Part shown: in pieces, positions 8,416-16,550 of the stretch
Numbering within the stretch: position 1 is the stretch's first letter
How the letters are laid out: the number at the start of each line of letters is the position of its first letter
Source of the DNA: Azospirillaceae bacterium
GTDB taxonomy: Bacteria; Pseudomonadota; Alphaproteobacteria; Azospirillales; Azospirillaceae
Direction of reading: 5' to 3'
Length of the DNA: 64,000 nt
Assembly (NCBI GenBank): GCA_031291675.1
Contig: JARLIO010000013.1
Span: forward strand, 1 to 64,000
Notes under the pieces: generated by a model
Seen by the model: only the letters and a program-made list of their open reading frames with translations
Told to the model about the DNA's origin: nothing
Database searches by the model: none
Program-made: the position numbers and the translations under genes

Positions 8416-8862
8416 ATGAACGTCGTCGAATGGACCAAGGACATGTCGGTGGGCTCGGAGGTTCTGGACGGGCACCATCAGATGATCATCGATTGCCTGA
8501 AGCGTCTGCAGCCCCTGATCGGATCCACCGGTCATGATGACGAGGTCAATGCCGTGCTGGCAAAGCTGGAGGACTTCGTCCTGGTCCACTTCAGTGAAGA
8601 AGAACAGGCGATGAAGAAGGCCGGCTATCCGGATTGGCGCCGCCATAAGGAATTGCACGACCGGATGTACGACATCGTCTTCAACCTGAAGTCAGATGTC
8701 GAACATGGCCGTAACATTGATGCCGCCCGCCTGCACGAATTGATCTACAACTGGCTGATCCAGCACATCCTGGGCGAAGACCGCCAATACATCCCCTATC
8801 TGGAACATCCGGCCCCCGAATCCGCCGGCCTCTGGACCCGTGCCAGCGGCCGACCCTACTGA
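8416..8862 (+). CDS. Bacteriohemerythrin
   Basis: The 148-aa protein has the diiron ligands of the hemerythrin fold in order: DGHHQ, HFSEEE, HKELHD and HILGED. The ATG at 8416 follows GGGGGAG and yields the usual N-terminus MNVVEWTKDMSVGSEVLDGHH. It is a soluble O2-binding four-helix bundle, used for oxygen supply, sensing or NO/iron handling. It lies beside feoAB, encoded convergently, which is suggestive for iron or redox status but not evidence of a shared operon. Confidence 0.92.
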   Translation: MNVVEWTKDMSVGSEVLDGHHQMIIDCLKRLQPLIGSTGHDDEVNAVLAKLEDFVLVHFSEEEQAMKKAGYPDWRRHKELHDRMYDIVFNLKSDVEHGRNIDAARLHELIYNWLIQHILGEDRQYIPYLEHPAPESAGLWTRASGRPY

Positions 8863-8893
8863 GAAGGATCTCGCCACCCGGGGCCACCCGGGT

Positions 8894-10768
8894 TCACATC
8901 AATGCCGTGGCGACACGAAAGACCATAAAGGCCGCGCCATAGGCCATCGCCGTCATGTAGAGGAACATCACCACCGGCCAGCGCCAGGAATTGGTTTCGC
9001 GGCGCACCACCGCCAGCGTCGAGGCGCATTGCGGCGCGAACACGTACCAGGCCAGCAAGGCCAGGGCCGTCGGCAGTGACCATTGCGCCGCAAGAATCGG
9101 CTGCAAGGCGGCGCCCGCCTCCTCCCCGGTCGCGCTGAGCGCATAGACCGTCGCCAGCGCCCCGACCGCCACCTCGCGCGCCGCCATGCCCGGGATCAGC
9201 GCGACAACGATCTGCCAGTTAAAGCCGATCGGCGCAAAGAACCCGACCAGCGCGTGGCCAACGATCCCGGCGATCGAATAGTTGATCGCCGGCTCCACCG
9301 CATCCGCCGGTGCCTGCGGGAACGAGCTGAGGAACCAGATCAGTACCATCATCGCCAGGATGATGGTGCCGGCACGATGGAGGAACGCCGACACCCGCTG
9401 CCACAGGCTGAGCAGAATATTGCTGGCCCGGGGCCATTTGTAAGACGGCAGCTCCATCAGGAACGGCTCGGCAACCTGGCGCCACACCAGGCGCTTCAAC
9501 ACCCAGGCCACCAGCAACGCCGATACGATGCCGACGGCATAGAGCCCGAACATCACCAGCCCCTGCAGCCCCATGCCGCCCCAGACCGCGCGATGAGGCA
9601 CAAAAGCCGAGACAATCAGCGTGTACACCGGGATCCGGGCCGAACAGGTCATCAAGGGCGCGACCAGAATCGTCGTCAGGCGGTCGCGCGGGTTTTCGAT
9701 GACCCGGGCGGCCATGACCCCGGGAATGGCGCAGGCAAAACTCGACAGCAGTGGAATGAAGGCGCGGCCATGCAAACCCGCCCCGCCCATCAGGCGATCC
9801 ATCAGGAACGCCGCGCGCGCCATGTAGCCAAAATCCTCGAGCAGGATGATGAACAGGAACAGGATCGTGATCTGCGGCAGAAACACCAGGACGCTGCCAA
9901 CGCCGGCGATCACACCATCGGTCAGCAGACTGCGCAACAGAGTATCGGGCATCAGGGTCTGAACCTGACGCGCCAACAGGTCGAACAGTGCGGTAATGCC
10001 GTCCATCAGAGGCGTCGCCCAGGCAAACACCGCCTGGAACATCAGGAACAGCACCGTCAACAGGATCAGCAGGCCGAACACCGGATGCAGCAGCACCTTG
10101 TCGAGCCGCCCTGTCAGCTTCTCGTCACCGGGCCGAAAGGCGCAGGCCTTGAGGATCCGGTCGGCTTCGCGGTGGGCGGCGCGGATCTCCGCGGCCTTGG
10201 GCTCGCGCCAGCCCGCCGCCGGTGCGGATGCGGCGACGGCAACATCGCCGGTATGGCGATCGATCGCCGCAAGCAATCCGTCTATCCCGCCCTTGCGCAC
10301 GGCAATCGTCGGAACCACCGGGATACCCAGCTCGACCGACAGCCGCTCGACATCGATCTCGCAGCCCTGGCGCCGCGCAATGTCGATCATGTTGAGGGCC
10401 AGGATCAGCGGCCGGTTGAGTGACTTCAGTTCCAGGACCAGGCGCAGAAACAGCCGGAGATTCGTCGCATCGGCGACGCAGACCAGAACGTCGGGCAGCA
10501 TTTCACCGTCCAGGCGCCCCAATACGACATCGCGGGTCACCGCCTCGTCCGGGCTGCGGCCGCGTAGCGAATAGGTTCCCGGCAGATCGAGCACGCGGAC
10601 GGTCCGGCCTCCCGGGGTAATCAGCCGGCCTTCCTTGCGTTCGACGGTGACCCCGGCATAATTGGCAACCTTTTGCCGACTGCCGGTCAACGCATTGAAC
10701 AGGGCGGTCTTGCCGCAGTTGGGGCAACCGACCAGAGCGATCCCTGACATCACTGTCGCAGATGACAT
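8894..10768 (-). CDS. feoB: Ferrous iron transporter FeoB
   Basis: The 624-aa protein starts with a GTPase domain: G1 GCPNCGKT at residues 14-21, G3 DLPGTYSL, and G4 NMID. A helical spacer follows, then a membrane domain with two Gate regions (GRAFIPLLSSFACAIPGVMA and GMAAREVAVGALATVY). It imports Fe2+ across the inner membrane. It is shorter than E. coli FeoB (773 aa), with a small C-terminus and no FeoC gene. The ATG at 10768 lies five bases after the feoA stop, so the two genes are cotranscribed. A Fur box is upstream of feoA. Confidence 0.95.
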   Translation of the reverse strand: MSSATVMSGIALVGCPNCGKTALFNALTGSRQKVANYAGVTVERKEGRLITPGGRTVRVLDLPGTYSLRGRSPDEAVTRDVVLGRLDGEMLPDVLVCVADATNLRLFLRLVLELKSLNRPLILALNMIDIARRQGCEIDVERLSVELGIPVVPTIAVRKGGIDGLLAAIDRHTGDVAVAASAPAAGWREPKAAEIRAAHREADRILKACAFRPGDEKLTGRLDKVLLHPVFGLLILLTVLFLMFQAVFAWATPLMDGITALFDLLARQVQTLMPDTLLRSLLTDGVIAGVGSVLVFLPQITILFLFIILLEDFGYMARAAFLMDRLMGGAGLHGRAFIPLLSSFACAIPGVMAARVIENPRDRLTTILVAPLMTCSARIPVYTLIVSAFVPHRAVWGGMGLQGLVMFGLYAVGIVSALLVAWVLKRLVWRQVAEPFLMELPSYKWPRASNILLSLWQRVSAFLHRAGTIILAMMVLIWFLSSFPQAPADAVEPAINYSIAGIVGHALVGFFAPIGFNWQIVVALIPGMAAREVAVGALATVYALSATGEEAGAALQPILAAQWSLPTALALLAWYVFAPQCASTLAVVRRETNSWRWPVVMFLYMTAMAYGAAFMVFRVATALM

Positions 10769-10773
10769 CGTGC

Positions 10774-11076
10774 TTATTCTTTCCCGACAACGATGATCGC
10801 GTTGGCATCGCGGCGGCGGATCGCGATCGTGGTGTCGTCGAGCCGGACCGCGATCGGGTCCCCGTGGATCGGGCCCTCATGGAGGACCTCAACGGCCGCT
10901 CCCTCAACGAAGCCCATTTCCAGCAGACGGCGTTCCAGTTCGGGCCAGGCCATGCCGCCATCGCCGGCCTGCGCCAGCCCGACGATCGAGCCTCGCCAGC
11001 CTTTGCGGCACGTCCCCAATCGCAGCATCGTTGCAGCCCCCGCCGACGCATCGGTGGTCGAAAACGAAACCGACAT
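10774..11076 (-). CDS. feoA: FeoA-family accessory protein
   Basis: The 100-aa protein has the SH3-like FeoA pattern: RRLLEMGFVEGAAVEVLHEGPIHGDPIAVRLDDTTIAIRRRDANAIIV. The ATG at 11076 has GAAGGGA eight bases upstream; a frame reaching 11127 is less likely because it runs into the Fur box. FeoA is a small cytosolic protein needed for FeoB-dependent ferrous uptake, probably by contacting the FeoB G domain. It is first in the feoA-feoB operon. Confidence 0.9.
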   Translation of the reverse strand: MSVSFSTTDASAGAATMLRLGTCRKGWRGSIVGLAQAGDGGMAWPELERRLLEMGFVEGAAVEVLHEGPIHGDPIAVRLDDTTIAIRRRDANAIIVVGKE

Positions 11077-11127
11077 CTGCACATTCCCTTCGCCCAGGCC
11101 CGGGCGCGCGATCCATAGCCGAAACAA

Positions 11128-11142
11128 TGATAATCATTATCA
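11128..11142. promoter_or_regulatory. Fur box of feoAB
   Basis: TGATAATCATTATCA is a perfect 7-1-7 palindrome, the classic core Fur recognition sequence. It lies about 50 bases upstream of the feoA ATG and overlaps a plausible minus-strand promoter (TTGTTT and TATCAT 16 bases apart). Iron-loaded Fur would repress feoAB. Sequence agreement with the gammaproteobacterial consensus is notable because many alphaproteobacteria use Irr or RirA instead. Confidence 0.85.
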
Positions 11143-11285
11143 GGCGCAAAACAAGAATTAGATGAATAACCCTAAAAAGAAATCTTCAAACAATATTCGC
11201 AGTAAATATGCATTAACGGTCGGCACTGCCGGATCTTGCGATCGCGAATATTTCGTACACCCGGCAGCCGTCGCCCTGTCCGCCG

Positions 11286-11750
11286 TCAACCGGTCCGGCT
11301 GGCCTGCAGCGCCCGGCATAGTGCCATTGTTTCGCTTTGCAAGCGCTGAAGCTGACCAAGGCTCATCCCCGACGCCGCAAGAATGCAATTTGGGATCGCG
11401 TTCGCCCGCTCGCGCAACGCCCGGCCGGCGTCGCTCAACTGCACCCGAACCTGACGCTCGTCATCCGGATCGCGCGACCGCCGCAGGTAATTCGCGGTTT
11501 CCAGGCGCTTCAACAGCGGCGTCAATGTGCTCGATTCCAGTGAGAGTTTGTCGCCGATGCTGCCGACCGTCTGATCGTCGCGTTCCCACAAGGCGACCAT
11601 CACCAGATATTGCGGATAGGTCAGGCCCAGCGGATCGAGCAGCGGCTTGTAGACCCGGGTGAACGCGTGGCTGGTCGCATAGATCGCAAAGCAGAGAAAG
11701 TCATCCAGCGACGGCATCACGTCGGGCGGCACGGGCGTTTCGGCCATCAT
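11286..11750 (-). CDS. ohrR: OhrR, MarR-family organic-peroxide sensor
   Basis: About 154 residues, starting at ATG 11750 or 11747. The motif LCFAIYATSHAFTRVYKPLL carries the reactive cysteine of OhrR near residue 20, followed by the conserved LGLTYPQYLVMVALWE and the winged helix (LESSTLTPLLKRLE, then RDPDDERQV). OhrR represses ohr until its cysteine is oxidised by organic hydroperoxides. A second cysteine (IPNCILAA) is in the C-terminal part, as in two-cysteine OhrRs. The target ohr is divergent, with a promoter at 11808-11837 and AT-rich repeated GCAAT/ATCGC motifs at 11775-11805 as possible operator. Confidence 0.92.
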   Translation of the reverse strand: MMAETPVPPDVMPSLDDFLCFAIYATSHAFTRVYKPLLDPLGLTYPQYLVMVALWERDDQTVGSIGDKLSLESSTLTPLLKRLETANYLRRSRDPDDERQVRVQLSDAGRALRERANAIPNCILAASGMSLGQLQRLQSETMALCRALQASRTG

Positions 11751-11807
11751 GAACCTCAAGGGCAGATCACCCGCAATTTATATCGCACGCAATCAAATCG
11801 CAAGCGC

Positions 11808-11837
11808 TTGACACCGCGCGGCGCAACAGGCTATACA
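11808..11837 (+). promoter_or_regulatory. Sigma-70-like promoter upstream of ohr
   Basis: TTGACA (11808-11813) and TATACA (11832-11837) are 18 bases apart. Transcription would start near 11845, leaving a leader of about 360 nt before ohr. The AT-rich stretch 11775-11805 between it and ohrR holds imperfect inverted GCAAT-CAA-ATCGC and is the best candidate OhrR operator. Confidence 0.55.
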
Positions 11838-12203
11838 TCGCCAACAAAACAATCGCGTACGATATGACGACCAAAAACGTTTGAGGGGGATCGGATGACG
11901 CCCGATGACGGCGACGGTATTTCTCATTTTCCGTGGCGCCCCGGCATCCCCGGTGATACCAAGGCCAGGCAGCAAACGGGACGCACACGGAAGAGTCGTA
12001 ACGGTTCGCATCCCCGATGTATCGCTTTGGTCCCGCGACTCCCGGTCCCGGCTGGGGCAGCGACGCCGCGGTCGCGCTGTCGAACGTGAACGTTTCCCGG
12101 GGCCCCGGACGCCAGGCCGCACGCCTGGCCGCGACAAAGCCCCGATCACCGACGCCCGATGTGCGGGCGCCTTTTTTGCCAATGTCGAAGAAGGATCGTG
12201 AAA
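11838..12203 (+). other. Long ohr leader or independent small RNA
   Basis: Between the promoter and ohr there is no gene of a known family. A strong ribosome site (GAGGGGG) precedes ATG 11895, opening a 64-codon frame. Another frame (11905-12201) stops two bases before the ohr ATG. Both are arginine/proline-rich and look non-functional. Hairpin GCCAGGC...GCCTGGC lies at 12112-12129, and a full intrinsic terminator at 12153-12177. Either a ~330-nt RNA is made and ohr is read through, or this is an attenuated leader. Confidence 0.4.
12153..12177 (+). terminator. Intrinsic terminator 27 bases before ohr
   Basis: CGCCCG (12153-12158), loop ATGTG, CGGGCG (12164-12169), then CC and TTTTTT (12172-12177). 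It is complete and on the same strand as ohr, so transcripts from 11808-11837 must pass it to express ohr, unless a second promoter exists. Confidence 0.7.
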
Positions 12204-12629
12204 ATGTCTGTCAACGTTCTCTATCGCACCACCGCCCGCGCCACCGGCGGCCGTGATGGCCATGCCGCCACCCTTGACGGCACGCTCGATGTCAAGCTGA
12301 CGACCCCCAAGGAGCTCGGCGGCGCCGGGGGTGCGGGCAATAATCCGGAGCAACTGTTCGCCGCCGGCTATTCCGCCTGCTTCCTGGGCGCGATGAAGTT
12401 CGTCGCCTCACAGGGCGGCCCCAAGGTTCCGGCGGACACCAGCGTCACCGCGACGGTCGGTATCGGCCCGCGTGCCGAGGGTGGCTTCGGCATCACGGTA
12501 TCGCTCGACATCGCCCTGCCCGGCCTGGATCACGCCGCGGCCGAGGACCTGGTCGCCAAGGCCCACCAGGTGTGCCCCTACTCCAACGCGACCCGTAACA
12601 ATGTCGACGTCAAACTGACCGTCGTCTGA
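12204..12629 (+). CDS. ohr: Organic hydroperoxide resistance protein Ohr
   Basis: The 141-aa protein has both catalytic cysteines in context: [13 protein letters not shown] and [13 protein letters not shown], plus the typical [11 protein letters not shown] segment. Ohr is a dimeric thiol peroxidase that reduces organic hydroperoxides using lipoylated proteins as reductant. The ATG at 12204 has GAAGGAT upstream and gives the usual N-terminus [20 protein letters not shown]. Its repressor OhrR is divergent. A hairpin without T run (12661-12689) follows the gene. Confidence 0.95.
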   Translation: MSVNVLYRTTARATGGRDGHAATLDGTLDVKLTTPKELGGAGGAGNNPEQLFAAGYSACFLGAMKFVASQGGPKVPADTSVTATVGIGPRAEGGFGITVSLDIALPGLDHAAAEDLVAKAHQVCPYSNATRNNVDVKLTVV

Positions 12630-12660
12630 GCAACCCGGGATCCGCGCGGCCGGCCCTTCT

Positions 12661-12689
12661 GATCCCGCGGGACGCATCGCGGCGGGATC
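12661..12689 (+). terminator. Hairpin after ohr
   Basis: GATCCCGC (12661-12668) pairs with GCGGGATC (12682-12689), an 8-bp stem with a 13-base loop, 31 bases past the ohr stop. No T run follows, so it is a weak terminator candidate. Confidence 0.35.
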
Positions 12690-12761
12690 AGAGGGGCGCG
12701 GATGCGACCCCCGGCCTGACCAGAACGATCCGGAGGGCGCGGTGGGGGACCGCTCACGCCT

Positions 12762-12971
12762 TCAACCGCGCCCTCCGGCCATCGCATCGTCAAGCAGAAT
12801 CCGGAGCGCCCGGGCGCGCGCCGTGAGGCGATATTCCCGGTAGGTTCCGCCATCGGCGGCGGGAACCGCCTCCAGAATGCCGCGCGCTTCCATCTTTGCC
12901 ACGCGCATCAGAAGCGCCTTCTTCGCAAGCGCGAGACGGTGCCCGATTCTCTCAAAGTGCTGCCTGCCCAC
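12762..12971 (-). pseudogene. Remnant of an HxlR-type winged-helix regulator
   Basis: The 69-residue frame reads FERIGHRLALAKKALLMRVAKMEARGILE followed by YREYRLTARARALRILL. This is the second half of an HxlR-family DNA-binding domain (recognition helix, wing and the Y-x-L-T-x-x-G-like segment). The first ~35 residues of the family, with the CPV and GGKW motifs, are missing, and an in-frame stop lies not far upstream of the GTG at 12971. I read it as a truncated remnant; a functional short variant is possible but less likely. Confidence 0.5.
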
Positions 12972-13121
12972 CGATGCACCTCTCCCGTCTTCAACGGACG
13001 CGGCGTCAGCCTAGCGCGATTGATGAGAGCGGCGCAGCAACAAAAGCGGCGCGGTTCGACAAAGGGGAGCGCCGCCTGGCATCGCGCGCAACGCGCCGAG
13101 GCCGGGTCTCACCATCGGCAA

Positions 13122-13151
13122 ACCTCAACAACGCAGACCTCAACAACGGGG
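13122..13151. repeat. Two tandem 15-bp repeats
   Basis: ACCTCAACAACGCAG and ACCTCAACAACGGGG are adjacent. They belong with the other short tandem arrays seen in this window. Confidence 0.6.
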
Positions 13152-13242
13152 TCCGCGGTCAGCCGGGTTGTCGAATCAAGGACTTCATCAAGGGTCTGGC
13201 TGCCCGGGGCGTGGTCTCGTGGGGTGCGTCATCGAATTTGCG

Positions 13243-13338
13243 ACCGTCGCCCTCGCGAACGCGGGGGCCCAGAGCCGCAAGCTCCGAACGATGGCGCCTG
13301 GGTCCTGGATGCCCGCGTTCGCGAGCATGACGGTGGCG
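13243..13338. repeat. Dispersed palindromic repeat element, copy 1
   Basis: The left arm contains CTCGCGAACGCGGGGGCCCAG and the right arm, reverse-complemented, reads GTCATGCTCGCGAACGCGGG, so the ends are inverted copies around a ~45-base core. The same arms and core words recur at 37133-37229. This is a mobile or REP-like intergenic element, non-coding. Confidence 0.7.
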
Positions 13339-13569
13339 AGAGACCCTCTCATTGTCAGCGACGCGAGCCAGTCGCCGCCCGGGACGTGGTCCAGGCCCGC
13401 TGCGGCGATGACCGCACGCGGTAGCGAGCAAGGGACCGGCGATCCGGCGGGTCCCGGCGCAAACCTCACTGCGGTCATTCCCGGTTTCACATTGAAATGC
13501 TCGCGAGATCGTCTTGAAACCTTTCCGGTCCATGATCCGCTCCACGATCACTTTGAAGGATGGCTGATC

Positions 13570-14079
13570 ATGTCACAGAATCGGTTTGATGAATTTTTGC
13601 GCCAATACGCGACGCAAGCGACGGCAGCCCTGTCGGTGATTGTCGCGGTCACCGGGGTCATCCTGTTCTTTTTCGCCGCCCATGGTCCGATCACGCTGCT
13701 GCATGAGTGGCTGGGGCTGGTGTTTGTCGTCGTCGCGATCCTGCATGGCTGGCGTCATCGCCGCGTCATCGCAACCTATCTCGGGCAAAATCGGACCCGG
13801 GTGATGGCGGGAACCCTGGTCGCCGTGGTCGCCGCGGTGTTCACGATCGTGCCTTCGGAAAATGGCGGTGCGCTGCGCAAGCTGATCACCCGGGTCCAGG
13901 CGGCGCCGCTCGCCGACGTCGCCCCGGTGCTGGGTGTTTCGGCCGAAGACATGATCGGCGCGCTGACGGCCAAGGGACTGCGGATTGATGCCGAAAAACC
14001 GACCCTGGCCAGCATCGCGACCACCAATCACCTGCCGCTGCGCCGTCTGCTGGAGATCATGGCCGAGATCCAGCCGTAA
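13570..14079 (+). CDS. DUF4405 membrane protein
   Basis: The 169-aa protein has three hydrophobic segments: about residues 16-37 (SVIVAVTGVILFFFAAHG), 45-60 (HEWLGLVFVVVAILHG, with the histidines typical of DUF4405), and 75-93. The C-terminal half is a soluble tail with LGVSAEDMIGALTAKGLRI and ATTNHLPLRRLLEIM. The first two helices carry spaced histidines, so haem binding is conceivable. The start at ATG 13570 has GAAGGAT upstream. The function of the family is not known. It converges on the minus-strand transporter gene with three bases between stops. Confidence 0.7.
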   Translation: MSQNRFDEFLRQYATQATAALSVIVAVTGVILFFFAAHGPITLLHEWLGLVFVVVAILHGWRHRRVIATYLGQNRTRVMAGTLVAVVAAVFTIVPSENGGALRKLITRVQAAPLADVAPVLGVSAEDMIGALTAKGLRIDAEKPTLASIATTNHLPLRRLLEIMAEIQP

Positions 14080-14082
14080 CCT

Positions 14083-15702
14083 TTATCCGCCCATAAGCAT
14101 ACCGGCCTCCAGGGCCGGCTGGCGGGTTTGTTCCCAGACCTGCCCCGGCGTCGCCGCGAGCAGTTCGGCGGTATAAGGATGCGACGGCCGCGCCAGCACG
14201 GTGAGCGTGACGCCGTACTCGACAACGCGACCCCGGCGCATCACCAGGATCCGGTCGGCGATCTGGGCCGCGACCCGCATGTCGTGGGTGATGAACAGCA
14301 TGGTCAGCCGGGTTTCGCGCTGGATCTCGGCGAGCAGGTCAAGGACCTGTTTTTGCACCGACACGTCGAGCGCCGAGACGCTTTCATCGGCGATCAGGAT
14401 CGACGGCCGCATGGCCAGGGCCCGCGCGATGCCGATACGCTGGCGCTGACCGCCGGAGAACGCCAGGGGTTTGCGCGCCAGAGCCTCGGGCTTGAGGCCG
14501 ACCCGGGCGACCAGGTCATGGGCCTGTTGCACCGCAGCATCGTGATCGAGCCCCCCCAGAACGCCGGCGCGGACCAGCAGCGCACCGACGCTGCGATGGG
14601 GATTGAGCGAACCGAACGGATCCTGGAACACGATCTGGATCAGGCGGCGCTGACGCGCCAGCGCGCTGCCGGTGATCGTCGCAAAATCGTGCCCGCCAAT
14701 GGTGATGCTGCCCTGGCTCGGTTCGATCAGGCGGATGATCGCCTTGGCCAGGGTACTCTTGCCCGAGCCGGACTCGCCGACGATGGCCAGCGTGCTGCCC
14801 GCCGCGACCTCAAGCGTCACGCCGTCGAGCGCCCGGACCGCGCCGTAGAATTTGCTCAGACCGGTAATCCGCAGGCTGGGGGCGGTGTCGATCGGCGCCC
14901 GCGCCACCGCGGCAAACCGCGGCACCGCGGCAACCAGGCGTCTGGTATAGGGATGGATGGCGCGGTGGAGAATGTCATCGACCGGGCCAATCTCGACCAG
15001 TCTGCCCTCCTGCATCACCGCGACCCGGTCGGCGATGTCGGCAACAACGCCGAAATCATGGGTGACGAACAGGATGCCGTGCCCGTGGATGCCACACAGC
15101 CGGCGCACCAGCTTCAGGATCTGCGCCTGGGTCGTGACATCGAGTGCCGTGGTCGGTTCGTCGGCCAGCAGCAGTTTCGGGTTCATCGCCAGCGCCATCG
15201 CGATCACGATGCGCTGGCACTGCCCGCCGGACAGTTGATGGGGAAAGCGCCGGGCGATAGCCGGGGGATCGGGCAGATTGGTATCGGTGATCAGGTCAAT
15301 GACCCGCTGGCGCCGTTCCGCGACCGGCATCGTCGGCGCATGAATCTCCATCACCTCTGCGATCTGCCGGCCGACCGGAATCGCCGGGTTCAGCGAGGCC
15401 ATCGGTTCCTGGAAGATCATCGCCATGCTGTTGCCGCGCATCCGGCGCAGCTGGCGTTCGGACAGGGTCGCCAGATCGACGCCATCGACCGTGATCCCGC
15501 CCTTCAGGTGGCCGAGGCCGCGCGGCAGGGCCCGCATGATGGCGCTCAGCAGCACCGATTTGCCCGATCCAGACTCGCCGACAATGCACAGGATCTCCCC
15601 CGGAAAGACCTCCAGCGAGAGATCATTGACCGCGAGCGCCCGATCGCTGCCGCCGGGCAGACCGACCGTGAGGCCGTCGATGCGGAGTACCGGTTCCGTC
15701 AT
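14083..15702 (-). CDS. Peptide/opine-type ABC transporter, fused double ATP-binding protein (DppD-DppF type)
   Basis: The 539-aa protein contains two complete ATPase modules in one chain. Module one has Walker A GESGSGKS (42-49), signature [16 protein letters not shown] and Walker [13 protein letters not shown]. Module two has Walker A GESGSGKS (around residue 310), signature [16 protein letters not shown] and Walker [13 protein letters not shown]. Each ends with the oligopeptide-family domain HPYTRRLV or HPYTAELL. It is last in a LysR-SBP-permease-permease-ATPase row; the start overlaps the permease gene by four bases. Fused ATPases of this type energise import of di/oligopeptides, opines or other amines. 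The divergent catabolic operon suggests the substrate is a methylated amine or related compound, which is inference. Confidence 0.9.
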   Translation of the reverse strand: MTEPVLRIDGLTVGLPGGSDRALAVNDLSLEVFPGEILCIVGESGSGKSVLLSAIMRALPRGLGHLKGGITVDGVDLATLSERQLRRMRGNSMAMIFQEPMASLNPAIPVGRQIAEVMEIHAPTMPVAERRQRVIDLITDTNLPDPPAIARRFPHQLSGGQCQRIVIAMALAMNPKLLLADEPTTALDVTTQAQILKLVRRLCGIHGHGILFVTHDFGVVADIADRVAVMQEGRLVEIGPVDDILHRAIHPYTRRLVAAVPRFAAVARAPIDTAPSLRITGLSKFYGAVRALDGVTLEVAAGSTLAIVGESGSGKSTLAKAIIRLIEPSQGSITIGGHDFATITGSALARQRRLIQIVFQDPFGSLNPHRSVGALLVRAGVLGGLDHDAAVQQAHDLVARVGLKPEALARKPLAFSGGQRQRIGIARALAMRPSILIADESVSALDVSVQKQVLDLLAEIQRETRLTMLFITHDMRVAAQIADRILVMRRGRVVEYGVTLTVLARPSHPYTAELLAATPGQVWEQTRQPALEAGMLMGG

Positions 15703-16550
15703 GGCAGGTTTGTCCCGGTCGATTTCAGGGGTCGCTGCTCGCCATCGCGCAACCCGTCGGCGAGCAGCGACAGGCCGAGCATCAGCGAGGAGATCGCGAT
15801 GCAGGGGAACAGGATCAAATGGGGAAACGCGAAGGCCAATGGGCGGCCCTCATTGACCATGCCGCCCCAGTCCGGAGTCGGTGGTGGCAGGCCGAGGCCC
15901 AGGAAACCCAGGACGCCGATCGTGATCGTGGTGTAGCCCAGCCGCAGGCAGGCATCGACGATCAGCGGCCCGGCGGCATTGGGCAGCATGTCGAGCACCA
16001 TGATCCGCAACGGCGTTTCCCCCTGGCTGATCGCCGCCAGCACGAAATCACGCTCGCGCAGATCAAGGGCCAGAGCGCGGACGATCCGGAAGATCGCCGG
16101 CGCACTCGCGAAGGTCACGGCGAGCACGATGTTGAAGCCCGAGGCGCCCACTTTGGTAATGATCAGGATGTAGAGCACCAGGACCGGAAACGACAGCACG
16201 ACATTGGCCAGGAACGACAGCAGGCGGTCGGCGTGGCCGCGATAGAAACCGGCCACCAGGCCGCCGGCGATGCCGATGACATAGGCGGTCGCAGTCGCAA
16301 AGCCGGCCCAGACAATCACCGCGCGGGCGCCGAAGATCAGGCGTGACAGGATATCCCGGCCCAGCATATCGGTGCCCAACCAGAACATGCGCCCCGCACC
16401 CGCATCGCTCAACGGCGGCACGAGCGGCTGCAGGCTGTGCAGCGGATCAAATGGCGCCAGCCAGGGTGCCAACACGGCGCACAGGACCCAGAGCAAAACG
16501 ATCAACGCGCCGAACAGCACCGGCAGGCGCGGCAGCATGCGGCGCCTCAT
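15699..16550 (-). CDS. ABC transporter permease, DppC type
   Basis: The 283-aa membrane protein has the DppC/OppC N-terminal segment [31 protein letters not shown], about six transmembrane helices and the EAA-like loop [25 protein letters not shown]. It pairs with the DppB-type permease whose stop codon it overlaps by four bases, and with the downstream fused ATPase. Substrate not defined by sequence. Confidence 0.9.
   Translation of the reverse strand: MRRRMLPRLPVLFGALIVLLWVLCAVLAPWLAPFDPLHSLQPLVPPLSDAGAGRMFWLGTDMLGRDILSRLIFGARAVIVWAGFATATAYVIGIAGGLVAGFYRGHADRLLSFLANVVLSFPVLVLYILIITKVGASGFNIVLAVTFASAPAIFRIVRALALDLRERDFVLAAISQGETPLRIMVLDMLPNAAGPLIVDACLRLGYTTITIGVLGFLGLGLPPPTPDWGGMVNEGRPLAFAFPHLILFPCIAISSLMLGLSLLADGLRDGEQRPLKSTGTNLP

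Larger units (their letters stand above)
12972..13569. other. Non-coding region with repeats
   Basis: About 600 bases without a supportable gene. An open frame continuous with the downstream DUF4405 gene runs back to 13168 but shows no family similarity and contains a repeat element, so it is not counted as coding. The region holds a two-copy 15-bp tandem repeat (13122-13151) and a palindromic repeat element (13243-13338) that recurs near 37.1 kb. Confidence 0.6.

Noticed and set aside
8863-8893. Terminator between bacteriohemerythrin and feoB
   Set aside because: Two CCCGGG words are self-palindromic but do not form one stable stem with a T run.
11838-12177. tmRNA, 4.5S RNA or RNase P RNA in the ohr leader
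   Set aside because: None of the conserved sequence blocks of these RNAs was found in the interval.
11895-12201. Short frames in the ohr leader (64 and 98 codons)
   Set aside because: Arg/Pro-rich and without relatives; kept only as a note because of the strong ribosome site before 11895.
13168-13569. N-terminal extension of the DUF4405 protein
   Set aside because: It crosses a palindromic repeat element, has no similarity to the family, and the ATG at 13570 has its own ribosome site.
14128-15936. 602-codon plus-strand frame over the fused ATPase gene
   Set aside because: Antisense to a protein with two full sets of ATPase motifs; translation has no domain pattern.
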